Shown in pieces: positions 37,119 to 47,618 of a DNA stretch of 64,000 nt. Under the pieces are notes generated by a model. That model was not told the origin of the DNA and did not search any database. It saw only the letters and a list, made by a program, of their open reading frames with translations. The position numbers and the translations under genes are program-made. Within the stretch, counting starts at the first letter, position 1. Each line of letters starts with the position of its first letter. Origin of the DNA: CAVOJV01 sp963696325 (GTDB taxonomy: Bacteria; Pseudomonadota; Gammaproteobacteria; Competibacterales; Competibacteraceae); contig CAVOJV010000054.1 in NCBI GenBank assembly GCA_963696325.1, positions 30,387 through 94,386 of the forward strand, written 5' to 3'.

Positions 37119-38047
37119 CCCGCACTGGGCTCGCTCAATGGTGCAATCCCCTTGAGCGTGTACGTCGTGCGGACGCGGCCGTTCCTGAATAGCACCATTG
37201 TCTTCAGCAACGAAGCCAGGCACCTCTTGTTGAAGAACTCCACGTTCAGAGCGATGACCTGCTCCTCGGTCAGATTCTCATCGATTTTGCCGCCGATCCA
37301 GTGGTTTTCATCGGTAACGAAGTCGAACTTCCACGACTCCAGCAACACGCCCTTGAAAACGCCAGGAACGTTAACCACTTGATCATCCGTGATTGTGGCT
37401 GCTACGCGATTGAAGGCTTCATTCGCCTCAATCGGGTTCATGGAGCAGCGGTAGTCGCCGCTCTCAAGACGCAATCCGGCTTTTCCTTTGGCAACTACTT
37501 CAAGGAACTGCCTGAGGTTTTGAATCACTCGTGGCGCAGTCTCGTCGAGTTCAGCCGCAAAATCTTCGTCACTGCGGCCGGAGGATTCCACCAGTTTGGT
37601 GACGTGCGCCAGTGTGTCAGCCAGCTGCTCTTCCTCAAACAACTCGTCATTGTCCGCGCGCGTCAGCTCCAGCCCGAACGAACCACGCGGTAGCGCGGTC
37701 AACAACAACCTGGAAGCTGCCTCGCCGGAACGGCGCCCTCGACTCCCAACTGCGCCATGCCAGCGGTCGGCGTAGTCTGCCATCACCATGCTCTGAAACG
37801 GTTCGAGGACACGCCCCGCAAAGCTGGCATCGATCCCGACCGAACCCTGCACCGGTTCGCCGGAGAAAAACAGGATCGTCCTGGCCTCCTTGTTCCCGAG
37901 CGGAAGCGCGGCGATTCTCTCCTTGAGTTCTCGTTCCCGCTCCTCTAGCGCTACGGACATGAGCGGATGCTGGGCGGCGATCTCGCACAGGCGCTGCGTA
38001 TCAAGCAGTTGAGCCTTCAGAAATTCTCTTTGAGCGCGTGTCGTCAT
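37115..38047 (-). CDS. Unknown protein Y, partner of the DUF6932-like gene in the type I RM operon
   Basis: A 310-aa intact protein of no family I recognise. The N-terminal part is helical (LKAQLLDTQRLCEIAAQHPL, ERERELKERIAAL); the middle has ILFFSGEPVQGSVGIDASFA and LLLTALPRGSFGLEL; the C-terminal half has ANEAFNRVAATITDDQVVN and FVTDENHWIGGKIDENLTEE. It is joined by ATGA overlaps both to the upstream DUF6932-like gene and to the downstream hsdR, so it is translated as part of the operon. The reading frame is clean although the neighbouring hsd genes are broken. Candidate effector or regulator of a two-gene module. Confidence 0.75.
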   Translation of the reverse strand: MTTRAQREFLKAQLLDTQRLCEIAAQHPLMSVALEERERELKERIAALPLGNKEARTILFFSGEPVQGSVGIDASFAGRVLEPFQSMVMADYADRWHGAVGSRGRRSGEAASRLLLTALPRGSFGLELTRADNDELFEEEQLADTLAHVTKLVESSGRSDEDFAAELDETAPRVIQNLRQFLEVVAKGKAGLRLESGDYRCSMNPIEANEAFNRVAATITDDQVVNVPGVFKGVLLESWKFDFVTDENHWIGGKIDENLTEEQVIALNVEFFNKRCLASLLKTMVLFRNGRVRTTYTLKGIAPLSEPSAG

Positions 38048-38607
38048 GGCGTGGCCTTTGCGAGTTCTTGCTTTGCAGCCGCGTCCTCAGCGGGTGTGTT
38101 AAGTTCGATTCTCAGCATGCCCTTCCACACTCCCAGTCGGTTGTGCGAAAAGAGCAGAATCCAATAACGTGCCCACTCTAGGGTAACTGTCGGATTGTAT
38201 CCAGCATCGAACGGGTAATGGTCCACCGAGTAATTCGCCTTCGACAAGACAGGGTTTGCGACCTCGGGGAAGCTCGCCAGAAGGCGAGTTTGGAACGGCA
38301 GGTCATATCCCCAGTAAACGGTCACCACATCAATGTCCTTAGGCGGGCGGTTTTCCCTCGCTTCGACATCTTCGAGGAAGCTGCCATCCAACCATTGGAA
38401 TCCGTTCGTCAGTCCCTCGCCGCGCAATCGCTCCCGAAAATCGAGGAACCCTCTAAGTATAGCCCGGCGGGCTGCCGTTGTCCCCAAGCGCTGACACAAG
38501 TCCAGCGTGGTGCATGGATACGGCGACAACTGGCCAAGATCCACCGGGTCTCCCAGATGGGGCGGGAGCACCATATTGTGGTCAAAGTCTGGAATCGGAT
38601 TCGGCAT
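38044..38607 (-). CDS. DUF6932-like protein X (nucleotidyltransferase-type fold), in the type I RM operon
   Basis: A 187-aa intact protein starting MPNPIPDFDHNMVLPPHLGD. The core QWLDGSFLEDVEARENRPPK followed by DIDVVTVYWG has the G-S-F...D-I-D arrangement of a minimal nucleotidyltransferase fold, as annotated in DUF6932 proteins. ANYSVDHYPFDAGYNPTVTL follows. Its stop overlaps the start of protein Y (ATGA). It lies 98 bp after hsdS. By analogy with other nucleotidyltransferase pairs it could belong to a toxin-antitoxin or antiphage system; that is inference. Confidence 0.7.
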   Translation of the reverse strand: MPNPIPDFDHNMVLPPHLGDPVDLGQLSPYPCTTLDLCQRLGTTAARRAILRGFLDFRERLRGEGLTNGFQWLDGSFLEDVEARENRPPKDIDVVTVYWGYDLPFQTRLLASFPEVANPVLSKANYSVDHYPFDAGYNPTVTLEWARYWILLFSHNRLGVWKGMLRIELNTPAEDAAAKQELAKATP

Positions 38608-38704
38608 TCCCTATTCCTCCTAATGTATTTCGGTGCAGATCATTTGGCGAGCAAACAACCGAGGGTTTCTGCTGGGGAGATCCGGGGTGAAGCTGGCGTG
38701 TTCA

Positions 38705-39951
38705 TCAGAGCTGGCCGGTGAAGGCTTGGTGCAGCAGCGACTTCTTCAACGCCTCCAGCGCGGCGAGCTTCCGCTCGTAGAGGCGGGCGAGGCGTTGGCC
38801 GTTTTCAAGCAGGCCGTCGAGCGCGACAATAATCCGTTTCTGTTCTTCAAGCGGCGGGATGACATGGAAGAACTCGCGCTGCTTGGTGATGGGAACTTGA
38901 TTGCGCGTGGATTGGCGCATCACCTGCAAATACTGCTTCTTGAAGCCAAAGGACCGCATGTAGTGGGCGAGATACTCTGGGAGAATGTGCTTCGGATTGC
39001 AGCGGTAGTAAGTGAGCGACGTGCCGAGAATCACCTTCTCCTCGTCGGTTTGAAGCATGGCGACTGGACCGACTGTGGCGTTGTGTGCAAAAAGCACATC
39101 GTTGTTCTTCGCGATGCCCTTGCGAAGAAGAGCGGCTCTGGCTGGTGACAGATACTTTGCCCGCGACATATCAATGCGGTCATCATCATCCAAGCAGTTC
39201 GCTGAAATGTATGGAACACCCTCTTGGACGAACTCTTCCTTTCTCGGGTAGTCGCCCCCGTGGTTGCCGTCCAAGTGGCTCTCAATCCACCCGCGCTCAA
39301 GGAGCGTTTCCAATGTCACGCTGTCCCAGTTCGCCACACGCTGGGTGAAGACGGATTGGAGGTGGCTTTCGAAGAGGGCGCGGGCGTTTTGGAGGTTCTT
39401 TTCGGCGTTGGCTTTGGCGGTGGCGATGCCCGCAAACGCTTCGTCGAGCAGGCCGACGATCCGCTGCTGTTCGGGGAGCGGGGGGAAACTGAGCTTGATG
39501 GCCTTGTATGCGTCGCCATCGAGATTGCGTATGCCCGTTGAGTGACTCTGCATGCCTTCCGTGACGCCGGAGAGATAAGTCCAATGCAGAAACTTGTGGA
39601 GGAAGCGGAAACTTACCTCGTCAGGATCAAGGACGCGGAGGGCAGCCGTAAAATTGCTGAACGAGAAATCGCCTTCCTTTTTGTCGAACAAGGCAACGCG
39701 CCCGACTGGCTGCTTCGGCCCGCCGCCGGACTTTTCGAGGATGATGTCGCCAAATTGGAGACGACGCTTTTCGAGCTTCTTCGCCTCAACGTCGAGATAA
39801 GCGATGTCCGAATCATCCAGCGTTCCTTCCTTGGTGAAGTTCGTGTTGCGGATGACACCGACATTCGCGAAGGGCGGCTTTTCGCCTTTCCACGCCCGTT
39901 GGAGAACTGGCAGACTTCTTCAAGGCTTTTGGTTTGCCACCCCTTCTTCAT
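38705..39951 (-). pseudogene. hsdS: Type I restriction specificity subunit, frameshifted
   Basis: Begins MKKGWQTKSLEEVCQFSNG at 39951, overlapping the hsdM stop (ATGA). Near 39880 the homology moves frame (expected KGEKPPFANVGVIRNTNF), and it changes again before the long open frame ending at 38705. That frame contains PPLPEQQRIVGLLDEAFAGI and the second target-recognition domain with PPLEEQKRIIVALDGLLENG and LKKSLLHQAFTGQL. Two recognition domains and two coiled spacers, as expected for HsdS, but not translatable as one chain. Confidence 0.85.
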
Positions 39952-41406
39952 AGCAGCGCCTTGATGTTCCCCAGCACTTCCGCGCTCTCGGCGTCCAGCG
40001 CGGCGATTTCGTCCATGATGTCCTGCGGGCTGCGGTGCATGATTTCCTCGCCGCCGTTGGGGTTCTTCACGGACAGGTCGAACGTCTTCTGGTCGATGGC
40101 CGTCGACGTCCACGCTCCAGCTCTTGGGCGAGTCGGCGAAGGTCTTTTGCAGCTTCACGAACTCGGCGAGGTCGTCGTCGTTGAGCGGGTTGGTCTTGCC
40201 AAGGTTGCGGCCGGGGTCGAGCTGGTAGTACCAGACTTTCCGCGTGGGCGCGCCTTTCTCGAAGAAGAGCACCACGGTCTTCACGCCCGCGCCCTGGAAC
40301 GTGCCGCCGGGGCAGTCGAGCACGGTGTGGAGGTTGCAGCTTTCGAGCAGGAGCTTGCGCAGGCTCACCGAGGCGTTGTCGGTGTTGGAGAGGAAGGTGT
40401 TCTTGATGACCACGCCGCCCGGCCGCCGGCTTTGAGGATCTTGATGAAGTGCTGGAGGAAGAGGAACGCGGTCTCGCCGGTGCGGATGGGGAAGTTCTGC
40501 TGCACTTCCTTGCGTTCCTTGCCGCCGAAGGGCGGATTGGCGAGCACCACGTCGTAGCGGTCCTTCTCCTGAATGTCGGCGAGGTTCTCGGTGAGCGTGT
40601 TGGTGTGGATGATGTTCGGCGCCTCGATGCCGTGCAGGATCATGTTCATGATCGCGATGACGTAGGCGAGGGACTTCTTTTCCTTGCCGTAGAAGGTGCG
40701 CTCCTGGAGGGCTGCGGTCCTGCGCGGTGGTGCGCTTGGGATTGGTCTGCTTGAGGTAATCGAACGATTCGCAGAGGAAGCCCGCCGAGCCGACCGCGCC
40801 GTCGTAGATGCGCTCGCCGATCTTGGGCTTCACGACCTGGACGATGGCGCGGATGAGCGGGCGCGGGGTGTAATACTCGCCGCCGTTGCGCCCGGCGTTG
40901 CCCATGTTCTTGATCTTGGCTTCGTAGAGGTGCGACAGCTCGTGCTTCTCGGTCTGCGAGCGGAAGCGCAGTTCGTCAATGTGGTCGATGATCTCGCGCA
41001 GGTTGTAGCCGCTCTGGATCTTGTTCTTGATCTCGCCGAAGATCTCGCCGATCTTGTATTCGATGGTGTTTGGCCCGGTGGCCCTCTGCTTGAAGCCGTG
41101 GAGGTAGGGGAAGAGCTTCTGGTTGACGAAGTCGCGGAGGTCGTCGCCGGTCAGGGCGGCGTTGTGGTCGAGCTTGCCGTCCTTGCCCTTGGGCGCGGCC
41201 CAGGTCTCCCAGCGGTAGGGCTTGTCGAGGATGTAGGTGTATTTCTTGCCGTCCAGCGCGGCCTCATCGGCGCGGTCCTGCTCCAGGCCGTCGAGGTATT
41301 TCAGGAACAGCAGCCAGGAGGTCTGCTCGGTGTAGTCGAGTTCGGTGGTGCAGCCGGCCTCTTTCCAGAGGACGTCGTCGATGTTCTTGAAGGCTTGTTC
41401 GAACAT
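39948..41406 (-). pseudogene. hsdM: Type I DNA methyltransferase subunit, frameshifted
   Basis: Starts MFEQAFKNIDDVLWKEAGC at 41406. The N-terminal HsdM_N domain (YTEQTSWLLFLKYLDGLEQD), NAGRNGGEYYTPRPLIRAIV and YDGAVGSAGFLCESFDYL are in one frame. The catalytic NPPF of YDVVLANPPFGGKERKE is in another (40365-40649 area), and the homology then returns to KNTFLSNTDNASVSLRKLL. The last 50 residues are in a third register. So about three frameshifts. It would methylate adenine at the site chosen by HsdS. Confidence 0.87.
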
Positions 41407-41549
41407 ATGGGGGTAATCGCTATACCGGGATGATGGGCCACGATGAGGCCAAAGGCATTACTTTAACCGGTATGGACGTTGTTGGACAAAGAGCTTGCAT
41501 CACATCATCATGCTGCGCCGCTCACGCCCCCCATTTTGCGAAACAGATT

Positions 41550-42004
41550 TCACCCTTCGCCGTTCAGATCATCCCGCAGGCCATGAAGCCGCTGATTCAA
41601 CCGCCCTGGCCGTTCTTCCATCCCGGCCAGCGATACCCCGACGAAAGCATCCTGCCTTGCCGTCAGTCGCTCGAAGGTGCGCCAGTGCATCCCCTTGGGC
41701 TGTTGCCAACCAGGGCCATCAGCAGCAGGATGACCAGCACGACCAGCCGGGCGTTCCAGGGCGGCAAGTGCCTCGGGGGTGGCGGCAATAACTTCTGTTC
41801 CAGTTCGCGGCGGGCCGCCTGCGCTGCCGCCTGCGGCGTTGTCCATTGCTGGATTCCCTCTTGCTGGTCATGGCTGGCCCCGCCGCTGTTGTTGTTGTCT
41901 GTTCCAAGTTGTAGCAGACCAAGGGCGGGAATGCGGGCGCGAAAATCGGCCCACCCGGCGCACGGGGGGGCAATCGTGATTACCGGAGGGGAGTTGTCAT
42001 ACAC
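41550..42004 (-). pseudogene. Small C-terminal-membrane-helix protein, copy 1, frameshifted
   Basis: The minus strand from ATG 42004 encodes a helical stretch (QAAAQAARRELEQKLL), a Pro-rich hinge (PPPPRHLPPWN) and a membrane helix ARLVVLVILLLMALV. Around 41700 the likely continuation (QQPKGMHWRTFERLTARQDA, FVGVSLAGMEERPGRLNQRL) is one frame away. A related gene lies at 47088-47378, sharing RRELEQKLLPPP and RLVVLVILLLAALV. Both sit beside the TIR-CHAT-STAND gene. Confidence 0.5.
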
Positions 42005-42399
42005 CGCGCCAGGCCCTGCTCGACGCCGGGCTTCTCACGGTGGCCGTGATGACTACCCGGACACCGAAACGGCTTGACCAGACCGTTCGGAACGAGCTGT
42101 CTCATGCTCACATCGAAAGAGCGTAACGCCCGGCATCCGTTGCGACGCGGCGCGCCATCCGCCGCATGACCATCGTTAGATGCCGACCGCGCGCAGGACT
42201 GCGAAACGCTGGCGCTCGCTCTCCCATGGCGACGCGACCGCGACGGCTTGGCTACCCTCGATCCGGGCGCTGACCCGTCTACGACGCACGGCCGGGCAGT
42301 GCCTTGTCCCGCCACCGCCGCACGCCCGTCACGTCGAACCGCTCGTCCTCGAAGACGATGGGCTGCCCTGTCTGCCTCCCTTGGTCGCTGGCGCCGGCG
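42005..42399. other. Gap between the small membrane gene and the STAND gene
   Basis: No confident gene. The minus strand holds a short coding-like piece (IVFEDERFDVTGVRRWRDKA, stop near 42289) just after the STAND stop, possibly a gene fragment. Other frames are long only because of high GC. Confidence 0.3.
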
Positions 42400-45300
42400 C
42401 TATCCGCGCTGTTCCGGCGTCTCGATCAGGAACAGGATTTCGGCGGCCATCCCAACATCCAAATCCGGCGCGTCGGCGAAGGTGCGGTCGCGGCTGCCGT
42501 TGACGATGGCTTGGAGGGCGCGGATGGCCGCTCGCCAACTTGCTGTATTGTAGGTTGCAGCGTTGTCGTGAAGGAGTGACGTAGCTCCAGCCGAGTCGCC
42601 TGCAAGAAGTTTTTGCGTCACAGCGAAGGCGATACGGCCCGAGTCGGAGTGGTTCTCGCCACCATCGCGGCGGTAAGCGAGGTAGCCGGCGATGGCCTTG
42701 GCTCTCGCCTCCGCGGCGGCGGTGGGGTTGCCGGCGTCCGTCTCGATATCGGCGAGGATGGACCAGGCATTCCAAACGGAACCCGCGTGGCCCAGACCTT
42801 CCTTGCATTCGATTGCCCGACGGATTTCCTGCCGCGCTTCGTCCAGGCGGCGGAGCTTGCGCAGGGTGTCGCCGAGATTGTTCCTCGTGCGGCCTTCGTT
42901 CGCTGCATCGCCGATCTCGACATACTTGTCCGCCGCTTGCCGGTAAAAGGTCGCGGCTTCCTCCGGGCGGTTGACGTCGTCATATAAGTTTCCCAGTTGC
43001 ACGAGCGTGCTCGCCTGCCCGGCGACATCTCCGAGCCGCACCGAGATCGCGAGCGATTTCCGGTAGGCATCCTCCGCCGCTTCCGGCTCGCCCGCCGCCT
43101 GATACACCATGCCGGTCTGATGCCAGATCACGGCGACGGAGCCCGGTTCGTCCAAAGCGGTGAACCGCTCGCGCGCTTCGGTAAAAGCTGCCAGCGCCTC
43201 CGGGTAGCGACGCTGATTCTTGCGGACGGTCCCAAGGTTGCCTTTCCCGACGGCGACATCCCGCGCGGCATCGAGTTGCTCGGCGCGGCGGACATACTCT
43301 TCGTAGGCTGCCGCCGCTTCGTCGAGCCGGCCCAGGAGGAGAAGACAGTCGCCTTGTGCCGCGAGGCAGACGGACGCCATCCCTTCTGCGGCTTTGTCGG
43401 CACGCTCCTTCGCGACGGCCTCGAAGCGCTGGCGGGCATCAATCAACAGCGGTAAGGCCCGCTCGGATGCACCGGCCGTCTGCAACACGCGGGCCATGAG
43501 GATGCAAGCCATCGCCAGATCGTAATCGGCGGCCGCGTACGCCTGCTCGCCCGCCGCCCGGGCGCGCTGGAGCAAAGCTTGCGCGCCGTCGAACGCCTCG
43601 CGCAACTGCCCGCCGCCAAGCTGCTGCTCGATGCGGGTCCGCGTCGCCTCGAACCGCGCGTGATTCCAGGCGTCGCCCAGCGCCGCCGCCGCGGCGTCGC
43701 GCACCTGCCCCACGCGCTCCAGCAGCCGCGGCTTGCCGGCATTTTGCAGCAGGCTGTAGAGCGAAGTGGCCAGATCAATCGTCGCCTCCGCCTCCCCCGC
43801 GCGCTGCACCAGGTCGAGCAGCGCAAACAGGTTCGGCAGCTCCAGCCCCGTCAGCGTCGCCGCGACTTCGGCGTTCTGGTCCTGCTGCTGCACGAGGAAC
43901 CCGACATACGCGCGCATCGCCTCGACCCAGCGGGCCGTCAGGGCCGCGCGCTCCGCCGCGTCCAACTGAGCGCGCAGGGTGGGGCAGAGCGCGGGATTGA
44001 GCGTGAGATGATTGTAGCGATTCGGCGTCGCCAGCCCCGTCGCGACCAGCTCGCCCGCCAGCGCGGCCACGTCCGCCTCTTCCCACTGCATCATCACGCG
44101 GAGTTTGTCAAGCCGAACCCCGCCGTGAAATACCCCGAGCACGCGCACCCGCTCCCGGTTCGCGGGTGACAGGCGACGCAGCGACAGCTCGACGCTGGCG
44201 AAGACCGACTGCTCCCGGCTGCCGGGGAAGCGCCGCTCCATCTCCGCCATCAGCTCGACCAGCGCTTCGCGGGTGGCCTCGACGCCGCGCGTCCGCAACG
44301 CCGGGGCCAGCAGCGCCAGGGTGCGGGCGTGGCCATGGACGGCGTCCACGAGCTGCTCGATCTCCTCGCGCGCGGCATCGGTGGACGCGCCGGCGTCCCC
44401 ACCGGCGGCGTTCAGCGCGCGCTCGACCAGCTTCACCGCATCCTCGCGGGCGAGTTGGTGCAACTCCCGGCGGTTCCGCTCGGCCGCGAACGGCGCGTTC
44501 AGCACCCGCTCGATGAGCTTCACCGCATCCTCGCGGTCGAGTCGGTGCAGTTCCCGCCGGTTCCGCTGGGCCTCGAACGGCGCGGGCAGCGCCTCGCGGC
44601 TGGTGAAAACGAGCCGGGTGTCGCCCTTGGCATTGAGCCGCGCGCAGAGCTTCAGGATGGCGTCCAGTGCGCGGCGCAGGTCCTCGTTGAGCGCCTCGGG
44701 CGTTTCCTCGGCCAGAAACGGCGGCAGCAGGATGCTTTCCATGTTGTCCACCACCAGCAGGGTCGCCTGCTCGGTCAGCGCGCGCTCGACCGGCTGAATG
44801 GCCTTTTACTGGTCGTCGAACGCGGCGGCGGAATACTTCGGCCCCACCAGTTGGCGGCCGAGGGCGTCGAGCACCGCCTGGACAGTGGCTGTGCGTCTCG
44901 ACCGAGACGAACGCGGCGCGGCGCATCTGCTGGGAGCGGACCATCCAGCGGGCAAACTCGGCGGCCAGCGCGGTCTTGCCTTCACCGCCCTGGCCGCGCA
45001 CCACGGCGTAGCGTTCGGTCCGCAGCAGCCGCTGGAGCGCGAGCAGTTCCCGGCTGCGCCCGACGAAGCCGGTTTCCGGTTTCTTCGGTAACTCGCCGAG
45101 GCGGGCCGCGAGTTGCTGCTGGAAATCCTCCACGGTCTGCTTGGCGGGCGCCATTTTGAAAAGCTGCGGGTCGTCCTTTTCCTGAAACAGCACCGGCACG
45201 AACCAATCCTCCAGCCGGAACTCGCCCGCGCCGAAGATGCGCCCGCGGAAGGTGTCGTCCTTCAACGCCCGCTGGCCGGCGAGCATGGCGTCGCCCACGC

Positions 45301-46865
45301 GCTGGCCCCCGGCCAACGCCCGGTAAAAGGCCGCGACGAAGCGGCGCGCGGTCTCGACCAGCACGCTGTGGCTCATGGCCACCACGGAGGCGACGCCGAC
45401 CTTCAGCAGCTCGGAGGCGACGGACTCGGACGCCTGCTCGGCCTGCGCGGTCTGGCAGGCTTCGAGGAAGACCAGCGGGATGCGGTGAGCGCGCAGCAGC
45501 GGGCCGAGTTCGCTGGTGTAGACGGTGACGTGCCGGCGCTGGTCGAGCTTGGCGGTGTCCTGCGGATGCTCGAAGCACAGCCCGCCGAGGCCGACGCGTG
45601 CGGTCATAGACGCCGTGGCCATCGAAGTGGACGACGTGATAGGGCTTCCGCTCGGTGCGGGCGCGGTCCAGTTCCTCGCGCAAGGCCGGCAGCGTGGGCG
45701 GATCGAGGACGTGAAGCTTGACCAAACCGGGCAGGGCCTCCATCGCCTCGACCAGCGGCAACGCGCTGACGCGGTGGTCGAGGTAGCCGCAGGCGTCGTC
45801 CTCCGGTCGGGCGGTGACCAGCAGGATGCGGATGGGCGTGGCGACGACGGGGACGCCGAAGCTCTCGGTGCCGGGCAGCCGGCGGCGAACGCGGGTGGGC
45901 TGCGCCCCTTGAAACAGAAAGGCCTTGCCGTCGTGGAGCAGTTCCCACGGCAGACCGAGAAGAGTCGTCGCGGCTTCCTGGGCGGCGAGCCTCTCGGCTT
46001 CCGGCGCGTCGGCTATGAGCGCGGTATCCACATGGACGGAGAAGCGGCGACCCGCGCGGTCGCCGATCTTCGCCCAAGCCTGCATGACGTTCGCGGTGTG
46101 GGCTACGGGGATCGCGGCTTCGTGCAAGCGCTTTCCCCATTCCACGAGGTTCGCTTCGACTTTCCGCGCCCGATCCCGGAAATAGTGGCTCGGCCAGATG
46201 GCGTATTTCTCCAGATACCAGCGCAGTTCCTCCGCCTCGATGGGACCGAGGGGCGCGACGAGCCGCCAGGTCTGCGCACTGTAGACGTGCGGCTGACCCG
46301 GCGTGGCGGGTTCGTAGACCAAGCGGGCGCGGGCGGAGGCGCGGCGGACGCCGTCCCGCTCGTGGAACTTCAGGTCGGCGAGTTCGAGGACCAGTTCCTC
46401 CAGCGGCTCGGCCTTGGGCTGCGGGGTGGCAGGGACGTCGGTTGGTTCCCGCAGCCCCAGCGCGACCAGGATCGGGTGGATCGCCGCCTCGACCCCGCCC
46501 GCGCCGCCGCTCACGGGGAGGTAAAGCGGTTGCTCGCTGAAGAACTCCTCCAGCACGCCGAGCTGGGTGCCGTTCAGCGACAGCGGGATGACCGGGAACT
46601 TGTCTTTGCCGCGCTGTTCCCGCACGAGGAGCGCGTGGCGCAGTTCCTTGCCAACCCATTTGGACTGCAACGCATCGGTGCTGACCACGACAGCGTAGGC
46701 CGAGGCCGCGTCGATGGCTTTCTTGATCTCCAGCCAGAGCGGCTCGCCGCCGCGCAACTCGCGTGAATCGATCCACCCCGGCTGGCCGTGATCGGCGAGC
46801 GCCGCGCGGAGCTCGCGCACGAACGCGTCGTCCTGCGAGCTGTGGGAGATGAAGAGCTTGGTCAT
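42400..46865 (-). pseudogene. TIR-CHAT-STAND NTPase-TPR receptor-like gene, broken by a frameshift and a stop
   Basis: ATG at 46865: MTKLFISHSSQDDAFVRELR is a TIR domain (residues about 1-130, with WVGKELRHALLVREQRG). Next is a CHAT domain with the dyad HVVHFDGHGVYD and VFLEACQTAQAEQA. Then a P-loop (VVRGQGGEGKTALAAEFARW near 625), a Walker B-like LLVVDNMESILL, LVFTSREALPAPF and winged-helix/ARM region, then TPRs (YEEYVRRAEQLDAARD, SLAISVRLGDVAGQASTLVQ) to the TAG at 42400. A frame change near 45610 falls within CHAT; another change near 44890 and a TAA near 44807 fall in the NTPase. If restored it would be about 1480 aa, resembling Avs-type or NLR-like antiphage sensors with two effector domains. 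Confidence 0.85.
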
Positions 46866-47087
46866 GGCTGAGGTGTCGAGGCTGCTAGTGAGAGTTGATT
46901 TCCAGAGGGCGGCTTTAGCCCGCCCGAAGGGCGCTCGGCCGGTGGTACAAACCACCGGCTTTCAGCCGCTTTCAGCTAAAAGCTGGCGGTTGTTGAGTAC
47001 ATGGTTTCCGCATAACTCCCCACCGGTTAAGTTATACGGCAGCACGCCAATCGGATGGGGTAAATTAAGTATAGCCGGTCAGCGGCA

Positions 47088-47378
47088 CTAGCCACCCGTC
47101 AGCTCGGGCCGGGTCAGGGACACCACTAGCGCCACCAGGGCCGCCAGCAGCAGGATGACCAGCACGACCAGCCGGGGCGACCTTGGCGCGGACTTCTGGG
47201 GTGGCGGCAATAACTTCTGCTCCAACTCCCGACGAGCCTGCTGCTCGACTTCAAGAAGGGACAGTAACCGCGATTTCTCAAAGTGAGCCTGCTATAGCTG
47301 CTCGCGCAGCGCTGCAACCAGCGTTGTTGTGGTGGTATCGGGTACGTCATTCGTCGCGACAGGCTGTGACATTGTCAT
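47088..47378 (-). pseudogene. Small C-terminal-membrane-helix protein, copy 2, with an internal TAG
   Basis: ATG at 47378 gives MTMSQPVATNDVPDTTTTTL, ALREQL, then an in-frame TAG, then QAHFEKSRLLSLLEVEQQAR, RELEQKLLPPP, QKSAPRSPRLVVLVILLLAA and LVALVVSLTRPELTGG. One C-terminal membrane helix preceded by a charged helix. It lies upstream of the TIR-CHAT-STAND gene on the same strand and is a paralogue of copy 1 downstream of it. The TAG most simply replaces CAG. Confidence 0.55.
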
Positions 47379-47540
47379 CAGCATAGCTACGTCAATGGCA
47401 TTTTTCCCCACCAGCCAACGTCAACCTATCCACTGTCTCAGACTCCGGCAGGCGTGGGGGCGATTTAGAAGGTCGTAGTAGAAGGTCTTACTTGCGGTTA
47501 CAGCCAGCTTGCGCCAGCGATGACATTGACCAGAAACTGA

Positions 47541-47568
47541 AAAGCCCCACCGTTCGTGATGGGGCTTT
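47541..47568. terminator. Hairpin, possible bidirectional terminator
   Basis: AAAGCCCCA and TGGGGCTTT form a 9-bp stem around a 10-base loop. The T-tract after it is weak. It lies between the ISAzo13 remnant and the small membrane gene. Confidence 0.5.
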
Positions 47569-47618
47569 CGAGTTATTCCAACAGCGGCTTAGGTGATTTC
47601 CGAGAATAAAAGCAGCCA

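Noticed and set aside
41430..42077. Long plus-strand frames opposite hsdM and the small membrane gene
   Set aside because: They are GC-rich antisense shadows with low-complexity Arg/Ala composition, no homology and no ribosome-binding site.
43579..46766. Very long plus-strand frames (up to about 413 codons) opposite the STAND gene
   Set aside because: Mirror frames of a high-GC coding region; the minus strand carries recognisable TIR, CHAT, P-loop and TPR sequence.
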